A DNA stretch of 64,000 bases, from positions 62,001 to 126,000 of the forward strand of contig CAMYLZ010000009.1 in NCBI GenBank assembly GCA_947259375.1, read 5' to 3'. The first letter of the stretch is position 1. Every line of letters starts with the position of its first letter. The notes under the pieces are model-generated. The model was not told the DNA's origin. It worked only from the letters and a program-made list of their open reading frames with translations, and ran no database searches. Position numbers and translations under genes: made by a program. This document shows positions 9,026 through 18,062 of this stretch, piece after piece. The DNA comes from an uncultured Parvularculaceae bacterium. Its GTDB lineage: Bacteria; Pseudomonadota; Alphaproteobacteria; Caulobacterales; Parvularculaceae.

Positions 9026-9381
9026 GAGCTGCTCCTTTGATTCGACGTCACGGGCGCGTATTCGCGTTCCTTTTGTACATGTTCGACTGTCAATAATAAT
9101 CCGTTTACGGCACGGATTTTGACAAAATCCCCGGCGGCGAGCCTATCACTCGAGACCGCGCGCCATAATTCGCCGCCGGCGGACACATATCCTTCGTTTC
9201 CGGACCACTCGACCACCTCCGCACGCTGAACATCCATCGTCTCGCCGACGCGAAAAGGCGTTTTCCAGCGCATGAAAAACAGCCCCCAGAGCTTGGCGAG
9301 GGCGACCGCACCGAAGCCGGCTAGCAATGCAATCAGGATAAACGCTCCGGGGTTGGAGGTAAGGCCTATCGCATCGAGCAT
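9022..9381 (-). CDS. Short NfeD-like membrane protein (OB-fold)
   Basis: 119 residues from the ATG at 9381, seven bases after the long NfeD stop; the frame continues upstream into the nfeD coding region, where it is not protein-like. There is one transmembrane helix (about 11-29, GAFILIALLAGFGAVALAKLW). A C-terminal OB-fold domain resembles the NfeD C-terminus (RAEVVEWSGNEGYVSAGGE, DFVKIRAVNGLLLTVE). It lacks any protease domain, as in the NfeD1b short class. It probably bridges the slipin and the NfeD protease; this role is inferred from conserved gene pairs. Confidence 0.85.
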   Translation of the reverse strand: MLDAIGLTSNPGAFILIALLAGFGAVALAKLWGLFFMRWKTPFRVGETMDVQRAEVVEWSGNEGYVSAGGELWRAVSSDRLAAGDFVKIRAVNGLLLTVEHVQKEREYAPVTSNQRSSS

Positions 9382-9388
9382 CGCCGGT

Positions 9389-10900
9389 TCAGGCCTCTTT
9401 GGTCTGCAGCACGTCGAGAAGGCCGCCAGCCTTGGCCTGTTTGACCACCAAGACAAGCCCGTCGACGTCAATGACGCGAATTCTATCGCCCGGCGATAGC
9501 GGTTTGTCGGCGCGTGCGCGCCAGCGTTCGCCTTCGACGATCACCCAGCCTTCGCGCCCGTCCCATTCATCCACCACGCCCTCGCGCCGCCTTACGGCCT
9601 CGGCGCCGATCAGCGGCCCGTGGCTGCGCGATCCGACAATGGCAAACAGGATAAGCGCCAACAGCGCGCCTGCGATCGCCACAATGGCGCCGATGACGGT
9701 GGCTGACACACGGAAGCCTTCAGGGAAAACTACGAACAGCCCGAACCCGAACAACAACAAGCCGCCCAGACCGACAAGCCCGAATGTCGGCGTATAGGCT
9801 TCGAGCACGATCATTGCGACGCCAACGCCCATCAGCGCGAGACCGAGCCAGTTAAACGGCAGCACCTGAAAGGCGTAGAAACCGAGAATGAGGCAGACGA
9901 CGCCAACCACGCCCGGAAAGATGGAGCCCGGATTCCACATCTCGATAATGATGCCGGTGGTGGCGAGCGACATCAAGATGACGGCCACATTCGGGTCGGC
10001 GATGAAATTGAGGATTGTCTCGACCAGCGTTGGCTCGACCCGTTCCAGGCGCACATTCGCCGTTTCGAGGGTTTTCTCGCCGGAAACGACAGTGACGGTG
10101 CGCCCGTCCATTTGCGTCAGGAGGTCGTCAATGTCGCGCGCGACGATGTCGACCACACCGAGCTCAAGCGCTTCGTTCGCCGTCACCGAGACCGCCTCGC
10201 GCACCGCGCGTTCCGCCCAGTCGCCATTGCGCCCGCGCTCTTCAGCCAGCGCGCGAATATAAGCAACGGAATCATTGATTATCTTGGCGCGCAGCGCGTC
10301 ATTGGTCGAAAGCGGGCCGGTCGTTTCCGGTTCCTCCGTCAACGCGGGCGCCGCCTCCTCAATGGTCGTACCCTCTTCTGCTTCGGCTATATCGCTTGCG
10401 CCTTCTTGCGCCCCGTCATTTTCACTTTCGCCAAAGCCGGGGTCGTTTTCGTCAAACGGGCTTTCATCGCGCGACGGCGCGCCGCCAACCTCGACGGGCG
10501 TCGCCGCGCCGGTATTGGTCGCCGGCGCCATTGCGGAAACATGCGCCGCATACATGATATAAAGGCCGGCGCTGGCGGAGCGCGCGCCCTGCGGCGACAC
10601 GTAAGTCGCCACCGGCGTGTTTGAGGCCAGGACCGCCTTGATAATGGTTTTCATCGAATCCATCAGCCCGCCGGGCGTATCGATTTCGACGATGATGATT
10701 TCCTTGCCGGCGTCAGAGGCGGCGGCGATTTCGCGCGCCAGATATTGCGCCGCGGGCGGGGTGACCGCGCCGTCGAGGGTCAGGATGACGCCTTCTTTTT
10801 GGATCTCGCTGGCCGGTTGCGCGAGGGCCGCGAGCCCCATTAGCGCAGCGCCAATCGCGAAAAGCCCCGCGAAAATTCGGATGCCCAATGTCCGTCGCAT
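9389..10900 (-). CDS. nfeD: NfeD-family membrane serine protease (ClpP-like)
   Basis: 503 residues. A signal peptide or anchor (1-28) precedes a ClpP-fold protease domain (about 35-250) with IVEIDTPGGLMDSM and the Ser motif ARSASAGLY (Ser near 110). The Lys of the Ser-Lys dyad is probably in DALRAKIINDSVAYIR. Four or five membrane helices follow (about 290-430), then a C-terminal OB-fold (EGWVIVEGERWRARADKPL). In Pyrococcus the relative cleaves the stomatin C-terminus, consistent with the slipin encoded downstream. Odd: a roughly 55-residue acidic, Pro/Ser-rich insertion (DESPFDENDPGFGESENDG region) separates the catalytic Ser and Lys. Confidence 0.93.
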   Translation of the reverse strand: MRRTLGIRIFAGLFAIGAALMGLAALAQPASEIQKEGVILTLDGAVTPPAAQYLAREIAAASDAGKEIIIVEIDTPGGLMDSMKTIIKAVLASNTPVATYVSPQGARSASAGLYIMYAAHVSAMAPATNTGAATPVEVGGAPSRDESPFDENDPGFGESENDGAQEGASDIAEAEEGTTIEEAAPALTEEPETTGPLSTNDALRAKIINDSVAYIRALAEERGRNGDWAERAVREAVSVTANEALELGVVDIVARDIDDLLTQMDGRTVTVVSGEKTLETANVRLERVEPTLVETILNFIADPNVAVILMSLATTGIIIEMWNPGSIFPGVVGVVCLILGFYAFQVLPFNWLGLALMGVGVAMIVLEAYTPTFGLVGLGGLLLFGFGLFVVFPEGFRVSATVIGAIVAIAGALLALILFAIVGSRSHGPLIGAEAVRRREGVVDEWDGREGWVIVEGERWRARADKPLSPGDRIRVIDVDGLVLVVKQAKAGGLLDVLQTKEA

Positions 10901-11240
10901 ATTACCTCGCCCCTCTAACCTGCCTTAAAGATAGAGCTGAATGGATGGGAATCAACGAAAGATTGCGTGCCGCTATAATGGCGGGTGTGACTTTGGCTTG
11001 TTTTGACGCGCCCCAGTGAAGATTTCCGGTTGGGAAGCATTGGCGCATGACGCGGCGGTCAATTGCGAACCCGCGTTGATCAGGCAAGGAAACGGCATGC
11101 GTGAAATTTGTGATTTTTCTGATCATGACGGACAAGTGGAGCGTTCTGCGCGGCGAAGTGAATTGCGCCGACGCGCTATGAACGCATAAAGGTTTGAAAG
11201 AACCTATTCGTAAGAACAAACACCCGTGGGGGCCGACGCC
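10901..11240. other. Intergenic region between divergent nfeD and M28 peptidase genes
   Basis: 340 bases without a supported gene. A TATAAT hexamer occurs at 10974-10979 on the plus strand, but no convincing -35 is correctly spaced. The promoters of both flanking genes should lie here. An open minus-strand frame across it extends into the peptidase gene and looks like a shadow. Confidence 0.4.
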
Positions 11241-12854
11241 ATGAAAACAACACTGCTTGCCGCTGCATTCGCAGCGGTAATGACTTTGCCCGCCAATGCG
11301 CAGGTAGAACCGCTTGACTATGACATGATCAACAAGATCACGGATGAAGGCTTTAAGCGTTCGGAAGTGATGGAAACGGCGACGCATCTTACCGATGTGA
11401 TCGGCGCGCGCCTAGCCAACTCACCCGGCATGCGCGAAGCGGCGCGCTGGACGCGCGATCAGTTCGCCGCCTATGGGTTGAAGAACGCCAGGCTGGAGCC
11501 GTTCGAGTTCGGTCGAGGCTGGAGTTTCGATACCGTCACCGTTCACATGACCGCGCCGCGGCGACTGCAATTGCAGGCTTTGCCCGTCGCCTGGCATCCC
11601 GGGACGGACGGCCTGATCGAGGCCGAGACGGTTTTCGCCCCCATGTCGGATGAGAGCGATTTCGAAAAATACAAAGGCAAACTCGCGGGCAAGATCGTCC
11701 TGGTGAGCCGCCCGCGCGAACAAGACGAGCCGAGCCGGCCGATTTTCACACGGCTTGACGAAAGCCAACTCAAACAACGCACTGAGTTCCGCATTCCCAA
11801 TCGGCCGAGCATGGGACCGGGCGGATTTGAACGCTTTGTCGCATTTTCTGAAAAGCTGGCCCGGTTCCTCGAAGAAGAAGGCGCGGCGGCGATGGTTCGC
11901 CGGTCGCGCCGCGACGCCGGGCTGCTGGACGGCAGCGGTTATTTGCACCGGACGGATTACACGCCCGCGACGCCGGCCGTCGAAGTGGCGAGCGAGGATT
12001 ATGACCGCATGGCGCGCCTTGCGGATCGCGGCATGAATGTCAGCATGGCGATTAATGTGGTTGCGCAATACCACGACGCCAGTTCGAAAGCGCAAAACGT
12101 CATTGCGGAAATCCCGGGGCGCGGCGGCCGCCCGGAGATTGTCATGGCGGGCGCCCATCTCGATAGCTGGTTTGCCGCCGACGGCGCCGTTGATAACGGC
12201 GCGGGTTCTGCTGTGGTGATGGAAGCGGCGCGAATTTTGGCGTCGCTGAATGTCAAGCCGAAGCGCACCATTCGCTTTGCCTTGTGGGATGCGGAAGAAC
12301 AAGCGCTAGGCGGCTCGCTCCATCATGTGGAGACGCATTTTGCATCGCGGCCGGCGCTTGATGATGAAAGCCGCAAAAACGCCTCACGCTATGATACGGT
12401 CAATGACGCCTGGCCGGTGAGGCCGGGGCGTGATTACGAGCGGCTTTCGGGCTATTTCAACCTCGATAATGGTTCAGGGCGGATACGCGGCATTTATGGC
12501 GAAGGGAACTTTGCGTTGCAGCCGATCTTCGAGCGCTGGCTAGAGCCGTTCCATCAGTTTGGCGCCGAGACGGTGGCGCTGAACCCGACCGGCGGGACCG
12601 ATCATGAATCGTTTCAGGCGATGGGCCTGCCGGGCTTCCAGTTCATTCAGGATCCGCTCGATTACGGCTCGCGCCTGCACCACACCGATATCGACACCGC
12701 CTCGCATCTTTATGAAAAGGATTTGCAACAGGCGGCGGTAATCATGGCGAGCGTGTTGTGGCACGCAGCCAATCGCGACGAGCGCCTTCCGCGCAAGCCG
12801 CTTCCCACCCGGCCGAACTATCCGGAAACAAAAACCGGCGGCGATCACGAATAA
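11241..12854 (+). CDS. Exported M28-family zinc aminopeptidase/carboxypeptidase-like
   Basis: 537 residues from the ATG at 11241; an in-frame GTG 15 bases earlier is less likely. A signal peptide ends ANA-Q at about 20. An N-terminal region with an inserted PA-like domain (roughly 130-260) precedes the metallopeptidase domain. Zinc-site motifs are visible: AGAHLDSW (His and Asp), DNGAGSAVVMEAAR (bridging Asp), WDAEEQALGGS (catalytic Glu pair), NPTGGTDHESF and FIQDPLDYGSRLHHTDIDT (terminal His). The domain order matches secreted M28 exopeptidases similar to plasma glutamate carboxypeptidase. Substrate unknown; probably periplasmic peptide breakdown. Monocistronic. Confidence 0.9.
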   Translation: MKTTLLAAAFAAVMTLPANAQVEPLDYDMINKITDEGFKRSEVMETATHLTDVIGARLANSPGMREAARWTRDQFAAYGLKNARLEPFEFGRGWSFDTVTVHMTAPRRLQLQALPVAWHPGTDGLIEAETVFAPMSDESDFEKYKGKLAGKIVLVSRPREQDEPSRPIFTRLDESQLKQRTEFRIPNRPSMGPGGFERFVAFSEKLARFLEEEGAAAMVRRSRRDAGLLDGSGYLHRTDYTPATPAVEVASEDYDRMARLADRGMNVSMAINVVAQYHDASSKAQNVIAEIPGRGGRPEIVMAGAHLDSWFAADGAVDNGAGSAVVMEAARILASLNVKPKRTIRFALWDAEEQALGGSLHHVETHFASRPALDDESRKNASRYDTVNDAWPVRPGRDYERLSGYFNLDNGSGRIRGIYGEGNFALQPIFERWLEPFHQFGAETVALNPTGGTDHESFQAMGLPGFQFIQDPLDYGSRLHHTDIDTASHLYEKDLQQAAVIMASVLWHAANRDERLPRKPLPTRPNYPETKTGGDHE

Positions 12855-12861
12855 TGAAAAC

Positions 12862-12891
12862 CGCCGCATACTGATAAATCAATATGCGGCG
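12862..12891. terminator. Possible shared terminator hairpin between convergent genes
   Basis: CGCCGCATA (12862-12870) pairs with TATGCGGCG (12883-12891) across a 12-base loop, between the M28 stop and the ilvA stop. The right arm overlaps the last ilvA codons. No strong T-run follows on either strand, so this is tentative. Confidence 0.35.
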
Positions 12892-14099
12892 ATTTCCACT
12901 TCAAAGCCTTCTTCGCGCAGGTTTCGCAGGATCCGATCGAGATGATCCTGCCCCTGCGTGTCGATGGTGACGTCCATGCAGGTCATTTTCGCCGGCAGGT
13001 CGGAATAGGTGCGGTGGTGTCCCACATCGATCACGTTGCCAGCCTGATGGGCGATGATGGTTGCGACATTCACGAGCTGGCCCGGCATGTCGAGAAGCTT
13101 GACGCGCAGGCGCGCAAGGCGGCCGGAGCGCGCCAGATCGCGCATCAGGATCATCGATAAAAGCCGCGCGTCAATATTGCCGCCGCACAGGACCAGCCCG
13201 ATCTTTTTGCCGGTAAAACGCACGGGATCGGCGAGGATCGCCGCAAGGCCGGCCGCGCCGGCGCCTTCGACCAGCAGTTTCTGCTCCATCATCAGCATAG
13301 AAAGCGCGCGTTCGAGAATGCGTTCATCGACGAGGACAATATCGTCGACATTTTCGCGCACGATTTCGCGGGTGATGCGGCCCGCTTCCCTAACGGCGAT
13401 GCCTTCGGCGAGCGTGTTGCCGCCAGATACGCGCTCGCCGCCGTCAAGTGCGTTTTTCATGGATGGGAATAGGGCGGTCTGTACACCAATGATTTCCGTT
13501 TCAGGCGCTGCGTTCTTCACCGCCAGCGCCATGCCAGCGATCAATCCGCCGCCGCCGATGGGGATGATCATGGCGTCGAATGCCGGCCCGTCCTCTAGCA
13601 TCTCGACCGCAACGGCGCCCTGTCCGGCGATCACATCCGGGTCGTCAAACGGATGCACGAAGATCAGGCCGCGTTCTTCCTGCAATGCCGCCGTCGCCGC
13701 CTTCGCCTCATCGAAGTCGCAGCCGGACAGGATGACTTCCGCGCCGAGGTCGCGGGTCTGGCGGACCTTCACGTCCGGCGTGGTTATGGGCATGACGATT
13801 GTGGCGTGTATGCCGAGATCCTGCGCATGGCGCGCGAGCCCCTGGGCATGGTTGCCGGCCGAGGCGGCGATGACGCCGCGGCGGCGATCTTCCGCCGGCA
13901 ATCTCATCAATTTGTTGAGCGCTCCGCGCTCCTTGAAGGCGCCCGTATATTGGAGGTTTTCAAGCTTGAGCCAGATATCCGCGCCGGTCAGCGCCGACAG
14001 CTTGCGCGCATGCACGAGCGGGGTTCGCTTGATGCGCCCGGCGATGCGTTCTGCGGCGGCGGCGACATCGTCGGCGGTGGGTAGTCGGGAGGTGTTCAT
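12879..14099 (-). CDS. ilvA: Threonine ammonia-lyase (threonine dehydratase) with ACT domain
   Basis: 406 residues; deaminates threonine to 2-oxobutanoate, the first step toward isoleucine. The fold type II PLP domain shows the lysine in TGAFKERGA (K56), the SAGNHAQG substrate loop (80-87) and the glycine-rich phosphate loop PIGGGGLIAG (180-189). A single C-terminal ACT-like domain (about 330-406) gives the roughly 400-residue catabolic-length form with one regulatory domain rather than the 500-residue biosynthetic IlvA with two. Either a biosynthetic or a degradative role is possible. A perfect 16-base palindrome lies 70 bases upstream of the start. Confidence 0.93.
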   Translation of the reverse strand: MNTSRLPTADDVAAAAERIAGRIKRTPLVHARKLSALTGADIWLKLENLQYTGAFKERGALNKLMRLPAEDRRRGVIAASAGNHAQGLARHAQDLGIHATIVMPITTPDVKVRQTRDLGAEVILSGCDFDEAKAATAALQEERGLIFVHPFDDPDVIAGQGAVAVEMLEDGPAFDAMIIPIGGGGLIAGMALAVKNAAPETEIIGVQTALFPSMKNALDGGERVSGGNTLAEGIAVREAGRITREIVRENVDDIVLVDERILERALSMLMMEQKLLVEGAGAAGLAAILADPVRFTGKKIGLVLCGGNIDARLLSMILMRDLARSGRLARLRVKLLDMPGQLVNVATIIAHQAGNVIDVGHHRTYSDLPAKMTCMDVTIDTQGQDHLDRILRNLREEGFEVEIAAY

Positions 14100-14169
14100 G
14101 AACCTGTCTCGTCGGGGCGGTTTGAGTCGTTGCCGCTGCGCCTTCGCGCCTGCAGCAAAGCCCGCTTTT

Positions 14170-14185
14170 GGCGCATATATGCGCC
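14170..14185. promoter_or_regulatory. Perfect 16-base palindrome upstream of ilvA
   Basis: GGCGCATATATGCGCC is fully self-complementary. It sits 70 bases before the ilvA start, between ilvA and the DUF1028 gene. It could be an operator. It is not followed by a T-run, which argues against a terminator. Confidence 0.35.
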
Positions 14186-14271
14186 GAGGTCCATATTAAA
14201 AGCAGAAAATCCCGAGCTGGCGCCACAGGTTGGCGATTTTACGCGGAGTGCTCTGTTTGCCCGAGTTGTGA

Positions 14272-15270
14272 TTATTCCACTGCAAGGATCGCTTGGATGA
14301 GTGCCGGGTCGTCAGGCAGAATGTCCGAGGCGGGCAGGCGTGGGATTAGCTCGCGCCATAGCGGCCAGGCATCGAACGCCACTTTGAAATAGGGTAGCGC
14401 TTCATCGACATCGCCGACAGAGGCGAGCGTGACCGCCCGCCAGAACACCATTTCATGATTGTCCGGCGCGAGGTCGGCCGCCGCAGCGTAAAGGGCGTTG
14501 GCTTTTTCCATGTCGCCGTCAGACACGGCTGCATCGCCGGCGTTCATCAGATTATAGGCGCGGTTCAGCACCAGAAGCCGGCGTAATTCGCTAATCGGTT
14601 TAGCGTGGTCCTCGATGCGCACATCGATGATGCGCCCTTCCCACGGGTTTTCATGCCGCTCGCCATCGACAACGACCATCGCCGCGGATTGCTTGCCGCG
14701 AATGTCGCCGCCGGCGCTTTGCGCGCCTTCAAGCGCGGCCATCAACCGTTCGGCGAGATCGCCTTTCGCCGATTCAAAAGCGGCCGCCATGGCGTCGCAA
14801 ACGCTGTCCGTTTCCATCAGGTTGGCTTGAACCGAATAGCCGGCGCCCTGACGGTCGCAGGCGTGAATGATCGCCTTGTCGCCGGTATGTCCGGCGACGC
14901 GCCCCTTGGCGTCGACAAACGCGACCTGCCGGACATTCTCGTTTTCATCTTTCGCAAGCAAGGCGGCGAGCGCGTCCCGCGGCGCCGCGCCGTTCTTCAT
15001 CGCGGCGAGACCGCGCGGGCCATAGGCAGGCTCGACGAAGGATTGCGTGGCGACAGCGCCGACGCCCGCTTCCGCCCAGGAAACGATCGAGCCGACGGAA
15101 AACCAGTGCGATTGCACTGCGACGCCCATTTGGCCAGTCTCGGCATCATGCGCGACGATGGAGTATGTGGCGACTGGCCGGCGCGGGTCCGCTTCACCGA
15201 AATCATCTGCTGCGGCTGTAAATGGCGCGAGCGGCAGGATGGGCAGGACGGCAAGCAAACACTTCTTCAT
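14272..15270 (-). CDS. Exported DUF1028 protein with C-terminal TPR-like region
   Basis: 332 residues from the ATG at 15270 (MKKCLLAVLPILPLAPFTAAA signal peptide); the frame runs further upstream without protein-like sequence and into selO on the other strand. The DUF1028 domain (about 30-235) begins TYSIVAHDAETGQMGVAVQS and contains GVGAVATQSFVEPAYGPRGL, features of an Ntn-hydrolase-like fold family of unknown activity. The last roughly 90 residues (RAYNLMNAGDAAVSDGDM, DVDEALPYFKVAFDAWP) look like two TPR units that pack near the binding site. Probably secreted to the periplasm. No functional neighbour. Confidence 0.85.
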   Translation of the reverse strand: MKKCLLAVLPILPLAPFTAAADDFGEADPRRPVATYSIVAHDAETGQMGVAVQSHWFSVGSIVSWAEAGVGAVATQSFVEPAYGPRGLAAMKNGAAPRDALAALLAKDENENVRQVAFVDAKGRVAGHTGDKAIIHACDRQGAGYSVQANLMETDSVCDAMAAAFESAKGDLAERLMAALEGAQSAGGDIRGKQSAAMVVVDGERHENPWEGRIIDVRIEDHAKPISELRRLLVLNRAYNLMNAGDAAVSDGDMEKANALYAAAADLAPDNHEMVFWRAVTLASVGDVDEALPYFKVAFDAWPLWRELIPRLPASDILPDDPALIQAILAVE

Positions 15271-15375
15271 GAGGGCCCTCGATTTGTTTTGCGTTAGACT
15301 AACGCAGCGCGCGAAAACGTAAATGGCTGCGCCTTGCGCGCGAACGGTAATGACCTGATTGCGATTGAACACGAT

Positions 15376-16836
15376 ATGACTGAACGCCATGACTACAAGC
15401 CGGCGCCTGCTTTCATCTCGCTCGGCGATGATGACGGCGCGCCTTTCTATGATGCGGTCGAGGCTGCGCAATTTCCCAAGCATTTTTTGCGCTATCGCAA
15501 CCAGCGCTGGGCGGGGCGCGTTGGTTTGGGGGCGCTGAGCGCGGACGAGTGGCTTGAGCATTTCGGTGCGTTCAAGCCATTGCCGAAAAATATCGAGCGG
15601 CCGATGGCCCTTCGTTATCACGGCCATCAGTTTCGGGTTTACAACCCCGACATTGGCGACGGACGCGGTTTCTTGTTTGCGCAACTGCGCGATGATCAGG
15701 GCCGGCTTCTCGATCTCGGCAGCAAGGGCTCGGGACAGACGCCCTATTCGCGGCTTGCGGACGGGCGGCTGACCCTGAAGGGCGGCTTGCGCGAAGTGCT
15801 GGCGACGGAAATGCTCGAGGCGCTCGGCGTTTATACCTCCAAAACCTTCAGCCTCATTGAGACCGGCGAGGATCTGCAGCGCGAGGACGAGCCATCGCCA
15901 ACGCGCTCAGCGGTCATGTTGCGCTTGTCCCATTCTCATATGCGCTTCGGTGTGTTCCAGCGTCACGCTTATGAAGAAAACGCAAAGGCGATTGAAGAGC
16001 TGATCGGCTATTGCGTTGCGAATTTCTACCCTGAGCTTGCCGCGTTTGAAGGCGAAGAAAGAGCGCTCGCTTTTTTTGAAGGCGTTGTTCAGCGTACGGC
16101 GCGCCTTGTCGCTCAATGGATGGCGGCGGGTTTCGTTCACGGAGTCTTAAACACCGACAATATGAACATCACGGGCGAAAGTTTCGATTACGGTCCGTGG
16201 CGTTTCGCACCGGTGGCGGATCCGGGGTTCACCGCCGCTTATTTCGACCGCTCGGGGCTTTACGCCTTCGGGCGGCAGGCGGAAGCATGTGCGTGGAACC
16301 TTGCTCAGCTCGGCGGGGCTTTGTCGCTGGTTGCCGACACCGATGCGCTCAATGCTGCATTGCAGACCTTTTCCGGTCATTATGAAAACGCCATGGCGGA
16401 GGCGTTTTTCCGCCGTCTCGGGCTAACCCGTACGGGCCCGGATGATTTCGCGTTTGTAGGCGAGTTCCTGACATGGATGACGGCGGTCGGCGCGCCTTAT
16501 GAGCAAGTGTTTTTCGACTGGTTCTGCGGCGCAGCGTCAGCCGAACGCGCTGGCGAGAGCCCGGTTGGCGAGCTTTACGAGCAAGAAAAATTCGCCGCGC
16601 TAAAGACCCGTATTGCCGGCTTCGCGCCAGAAAACCCGGAGCGGCTCGATCATGAATATTTCCGGCGACGAAAGCCGTGCACCATGCTGGTCGATGACGT
16701 TGAGGCGGTCTGGGCGCCGATCGCGGAACACGACGACTGGGCGGCGCTGAGCGAAAAACTCGATGAGATCGCCACCATGCGCAAAGCCTATGGCTTCAAT
16801 GCGTCATTGTATTCGCCCTTGTCAAAAAAAGGCTAG
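15376..16836 (+). CDS. selO: Protein adenylyltransferase SelO (YdiU family)
   Basis: 486 residues from the ATG at 15376; an in-frame TTG at 15334 is rejected. SelO pseudokinases transfer AMP to Ser, Thr or Tyr of proteins, linked to redox stress. Visible features: the RYHGHQFRVYNP segment, the nucleotide-binding LDLGSKGSGQTPYSR loop, RLTLKGGLREVLATEML, and the metal/active-site region VHGVLNTDNMNITGESFDYG with its NxDN and the later Asp. Length equals the E. coli protein (about 480). Odd: the C-terminus ends SPLSKKG and lacks the terminal Cys (or Sec) motif found in many homologues. Confidence 0.93.
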   Translation: MTERHDYKPAPAFISLGDDDGAPFYDAVEAAQFPKHFLRYRNQRWAGRVGLGALSADEWLEHFGAFKPLPKNIERPMALRYHGHQFRVYNPDIGDGRGFLFAQLRDDQGRLLDLGSKGSGQTPYSRLADGRLTLKGGLREVLATEMLEALGVYTSKTFSLIETGEDLQREDEPSPTRSAVMLRLSHSHMRFGVFQRHAYEENAKAIEELIGYCVANFYPELAAFEGEERALAFFEGVVQRTARLVAQWMAAGFVHGVLNTDNMNITGESFDYGPWRFAPVADPGFTAAYFDRSGLYAFGRQAEACAWNLAQLGGALSLVADTDALNAALQTFSGHYENAMAEAFFRRLGLTRTGPDDFAFVGEFLTWMTAVGAPYEQVFFDWFCGAASAERAGESPVGELYEQEKFAALKTRIAGFAPENPERLDHEYFRRRKPCTMLVDDVEAVWAPIAEHDDWAALSEKLDEIATMRKAYGFNASLYSPLSKKG

Positions 16837-16875
16837 TAGGCGACAGTCCCGCTTTAATAAAAAGGGCGGGGCGCC

Positions 16876-17617
16876 ATGAAAAATCTAACAATCATTATTG
16901 CCGCAGGATTCGTTTCAGGGTGCCTGCCGACGGCGACGCCAAACCAGATAGTGGTCGATGGCGAGGCGTCGATGGAATTTGAGCCGGATACATTTTCCTT
17001 GCGCGCATCCTCGCTCGCGCCGGGAAAGCCAGTCGGCGGCGCTTGCAGATATTGCGGAAAGGCTCGGATCGATCCGCGAAACCATGCCCAATCTTGAAGG
17101 GCTGACGCATCTGACGATTGACGCCTCCTCGGCGGAGGTCACGCCCATTCAAGATCCGGAATGTCTGGAATCGAGACGATACAATTCCGAAGATGCTTGT
17201 CCCGTCACGGCGCATTTCGGGTCGATAACCCTCAATTTGAAAGGGTCGCCTGCCAAATCCTCCGGCCGCGCCTTGTCTTTGCTGTCCGAGCTTGGCGCTG
17301 AGAGCGTCGCATTGACGGGCTATTCATTGGCCGACATGGAGGCGGCGTGGAACGAAGCGCTCGACGCTGCAGTGAAGATGGCGCGTGAGAACGCTGAAAG
17401 CATTGCGGGCGCAGCAGGATCAACATTGATTGGCCCGATACGCATCCAGCATGGCGAGGGGTTCGGCGATAGAAGCGTCGGAGATTTGTATGCACCAGGC
17501 GCCGATCAGATCGTTGTGATGGCGGACCGCCAAGTCGTACCGGAAACCGATCTCGATCTCGACCCGCAGCCTATTGCCATACGTGCAAAAGTCGTCGCCG
17601 CGTTCGAAATCGACTAG
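16876..17617 (+). pseudogene. SIMPL-domain (DUF541) lipoprotein gene broken by a frameshift
   Basis: The first frame (16876 to a stop at 17095) encodes a lipoprotein signal with lipobox VSGC, then VDGEASMEFEPDTFSLRA, the standard start of a SIMPL domain. Near 17020-17035 similarity moves to the next frame, which continues SQSAALADIAERLGSIRE and runs to 17617 with the rest of the domain (MEAAWNEALDAAVKMARENA; GADQIVVMADRQVV). Going from the first frame to the second needs one base skipped, so there is one extra base or two missing around GCGCCGGGAAAGCC. Together the two parts would give a normal protein of about 245 residues. A sequencing error, recent decay and programmed shifting cannot be told apart here. 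An RBS-like GGGCGGGG precedes the start. Confidence 0.75.
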
Positions 17618-17620
17618 CGC

Positions 17621-17758
17621 CTATTCGCCAGCCGCGCCGGTAAGGCGGCGGATGCTTTGCTGCACGATGTAAACGCTCGCGAGGGTCATATTCGCGCCGA
17701 TAAAGCTGAAGATGACCCACTCGACCAGACTGAACATTTCCAAGAAGCCTTGCGCCAT
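17621..17758 (-). CDS. Possible small single-helix membrane protein
   Basis: 45 residues from the ATG at 17758, chosen because GGAGG lies eight bases upstream; ATGs at 17773 and 17794 are alternatives. One hydrophobic helix (FSLVEWVIFSFIGANMTLAS) is followed by VYIVQQSIRRLTGAAGE. It converges on the SIMPL gene, three bases from its stop. I do not recognise a family. Support rests on the ribosome-binding site, the clean membrane segment and the otherwise empty interval. Confidence 0.45.
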   Translation of the reverse strand: MAQGFLEMFSLVEWVIFSFIGANMTLASVYIVQQSIRRLTGAAGE

Positions 17759-18062
17759 TGCCCTAGCCTCCATTTCGGCAGGACCAGCCTCCATTAAATT
17801 TATGAAAGATTTGCTGAATTTTCTGGGGGTGATGATTAACCGATGATCACCCTGGGCCCGGCCGAATTCTGCCGGGTTTCGCGGCTTGCCGGCCGCGCGC
17901 TTGTTCCCAAGGGCGGGTTTTGCCGTTAACATCAGGTAAATGAAGGCGCGCGGCGAGGCCGGAAACGGCAAATGGCGGGCGCCGTTTGGGGAACGTCGCG
18001 AGCCCGCGCGCCGCTTGGCGCATAAGGCGGACGGCTTGTTGTAGGGGAGTCGTGAGGGGCCG
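17759..18062. other. Divergent intergenic region before the Ntn-hydrolase-like gene
   Basis: 304 GC-rich bases with several imperfect palindromes, for example CCCGGCCGAATTCTGCCGGG near 17857. No gene is supported. It should hold promoters for the flanking divergent genes; no clear hexamer pair is visible. Confidence 0.35.

Noticed and set aside
10902-11387. A 161-codon minus-strand frame upstream of nfeD.
   Set aside because: It overlaps the signal peptide region of the M28 peptidase, has no recognisable domain, and its codon pattern is not like its neighbours.
13054-14199. A 381-codon plus-strand frame opposite ilvA.
   Set aside because: Serine/arginine-rich shadow of a strongly conserved enzyme, with no ribosome-binding site.
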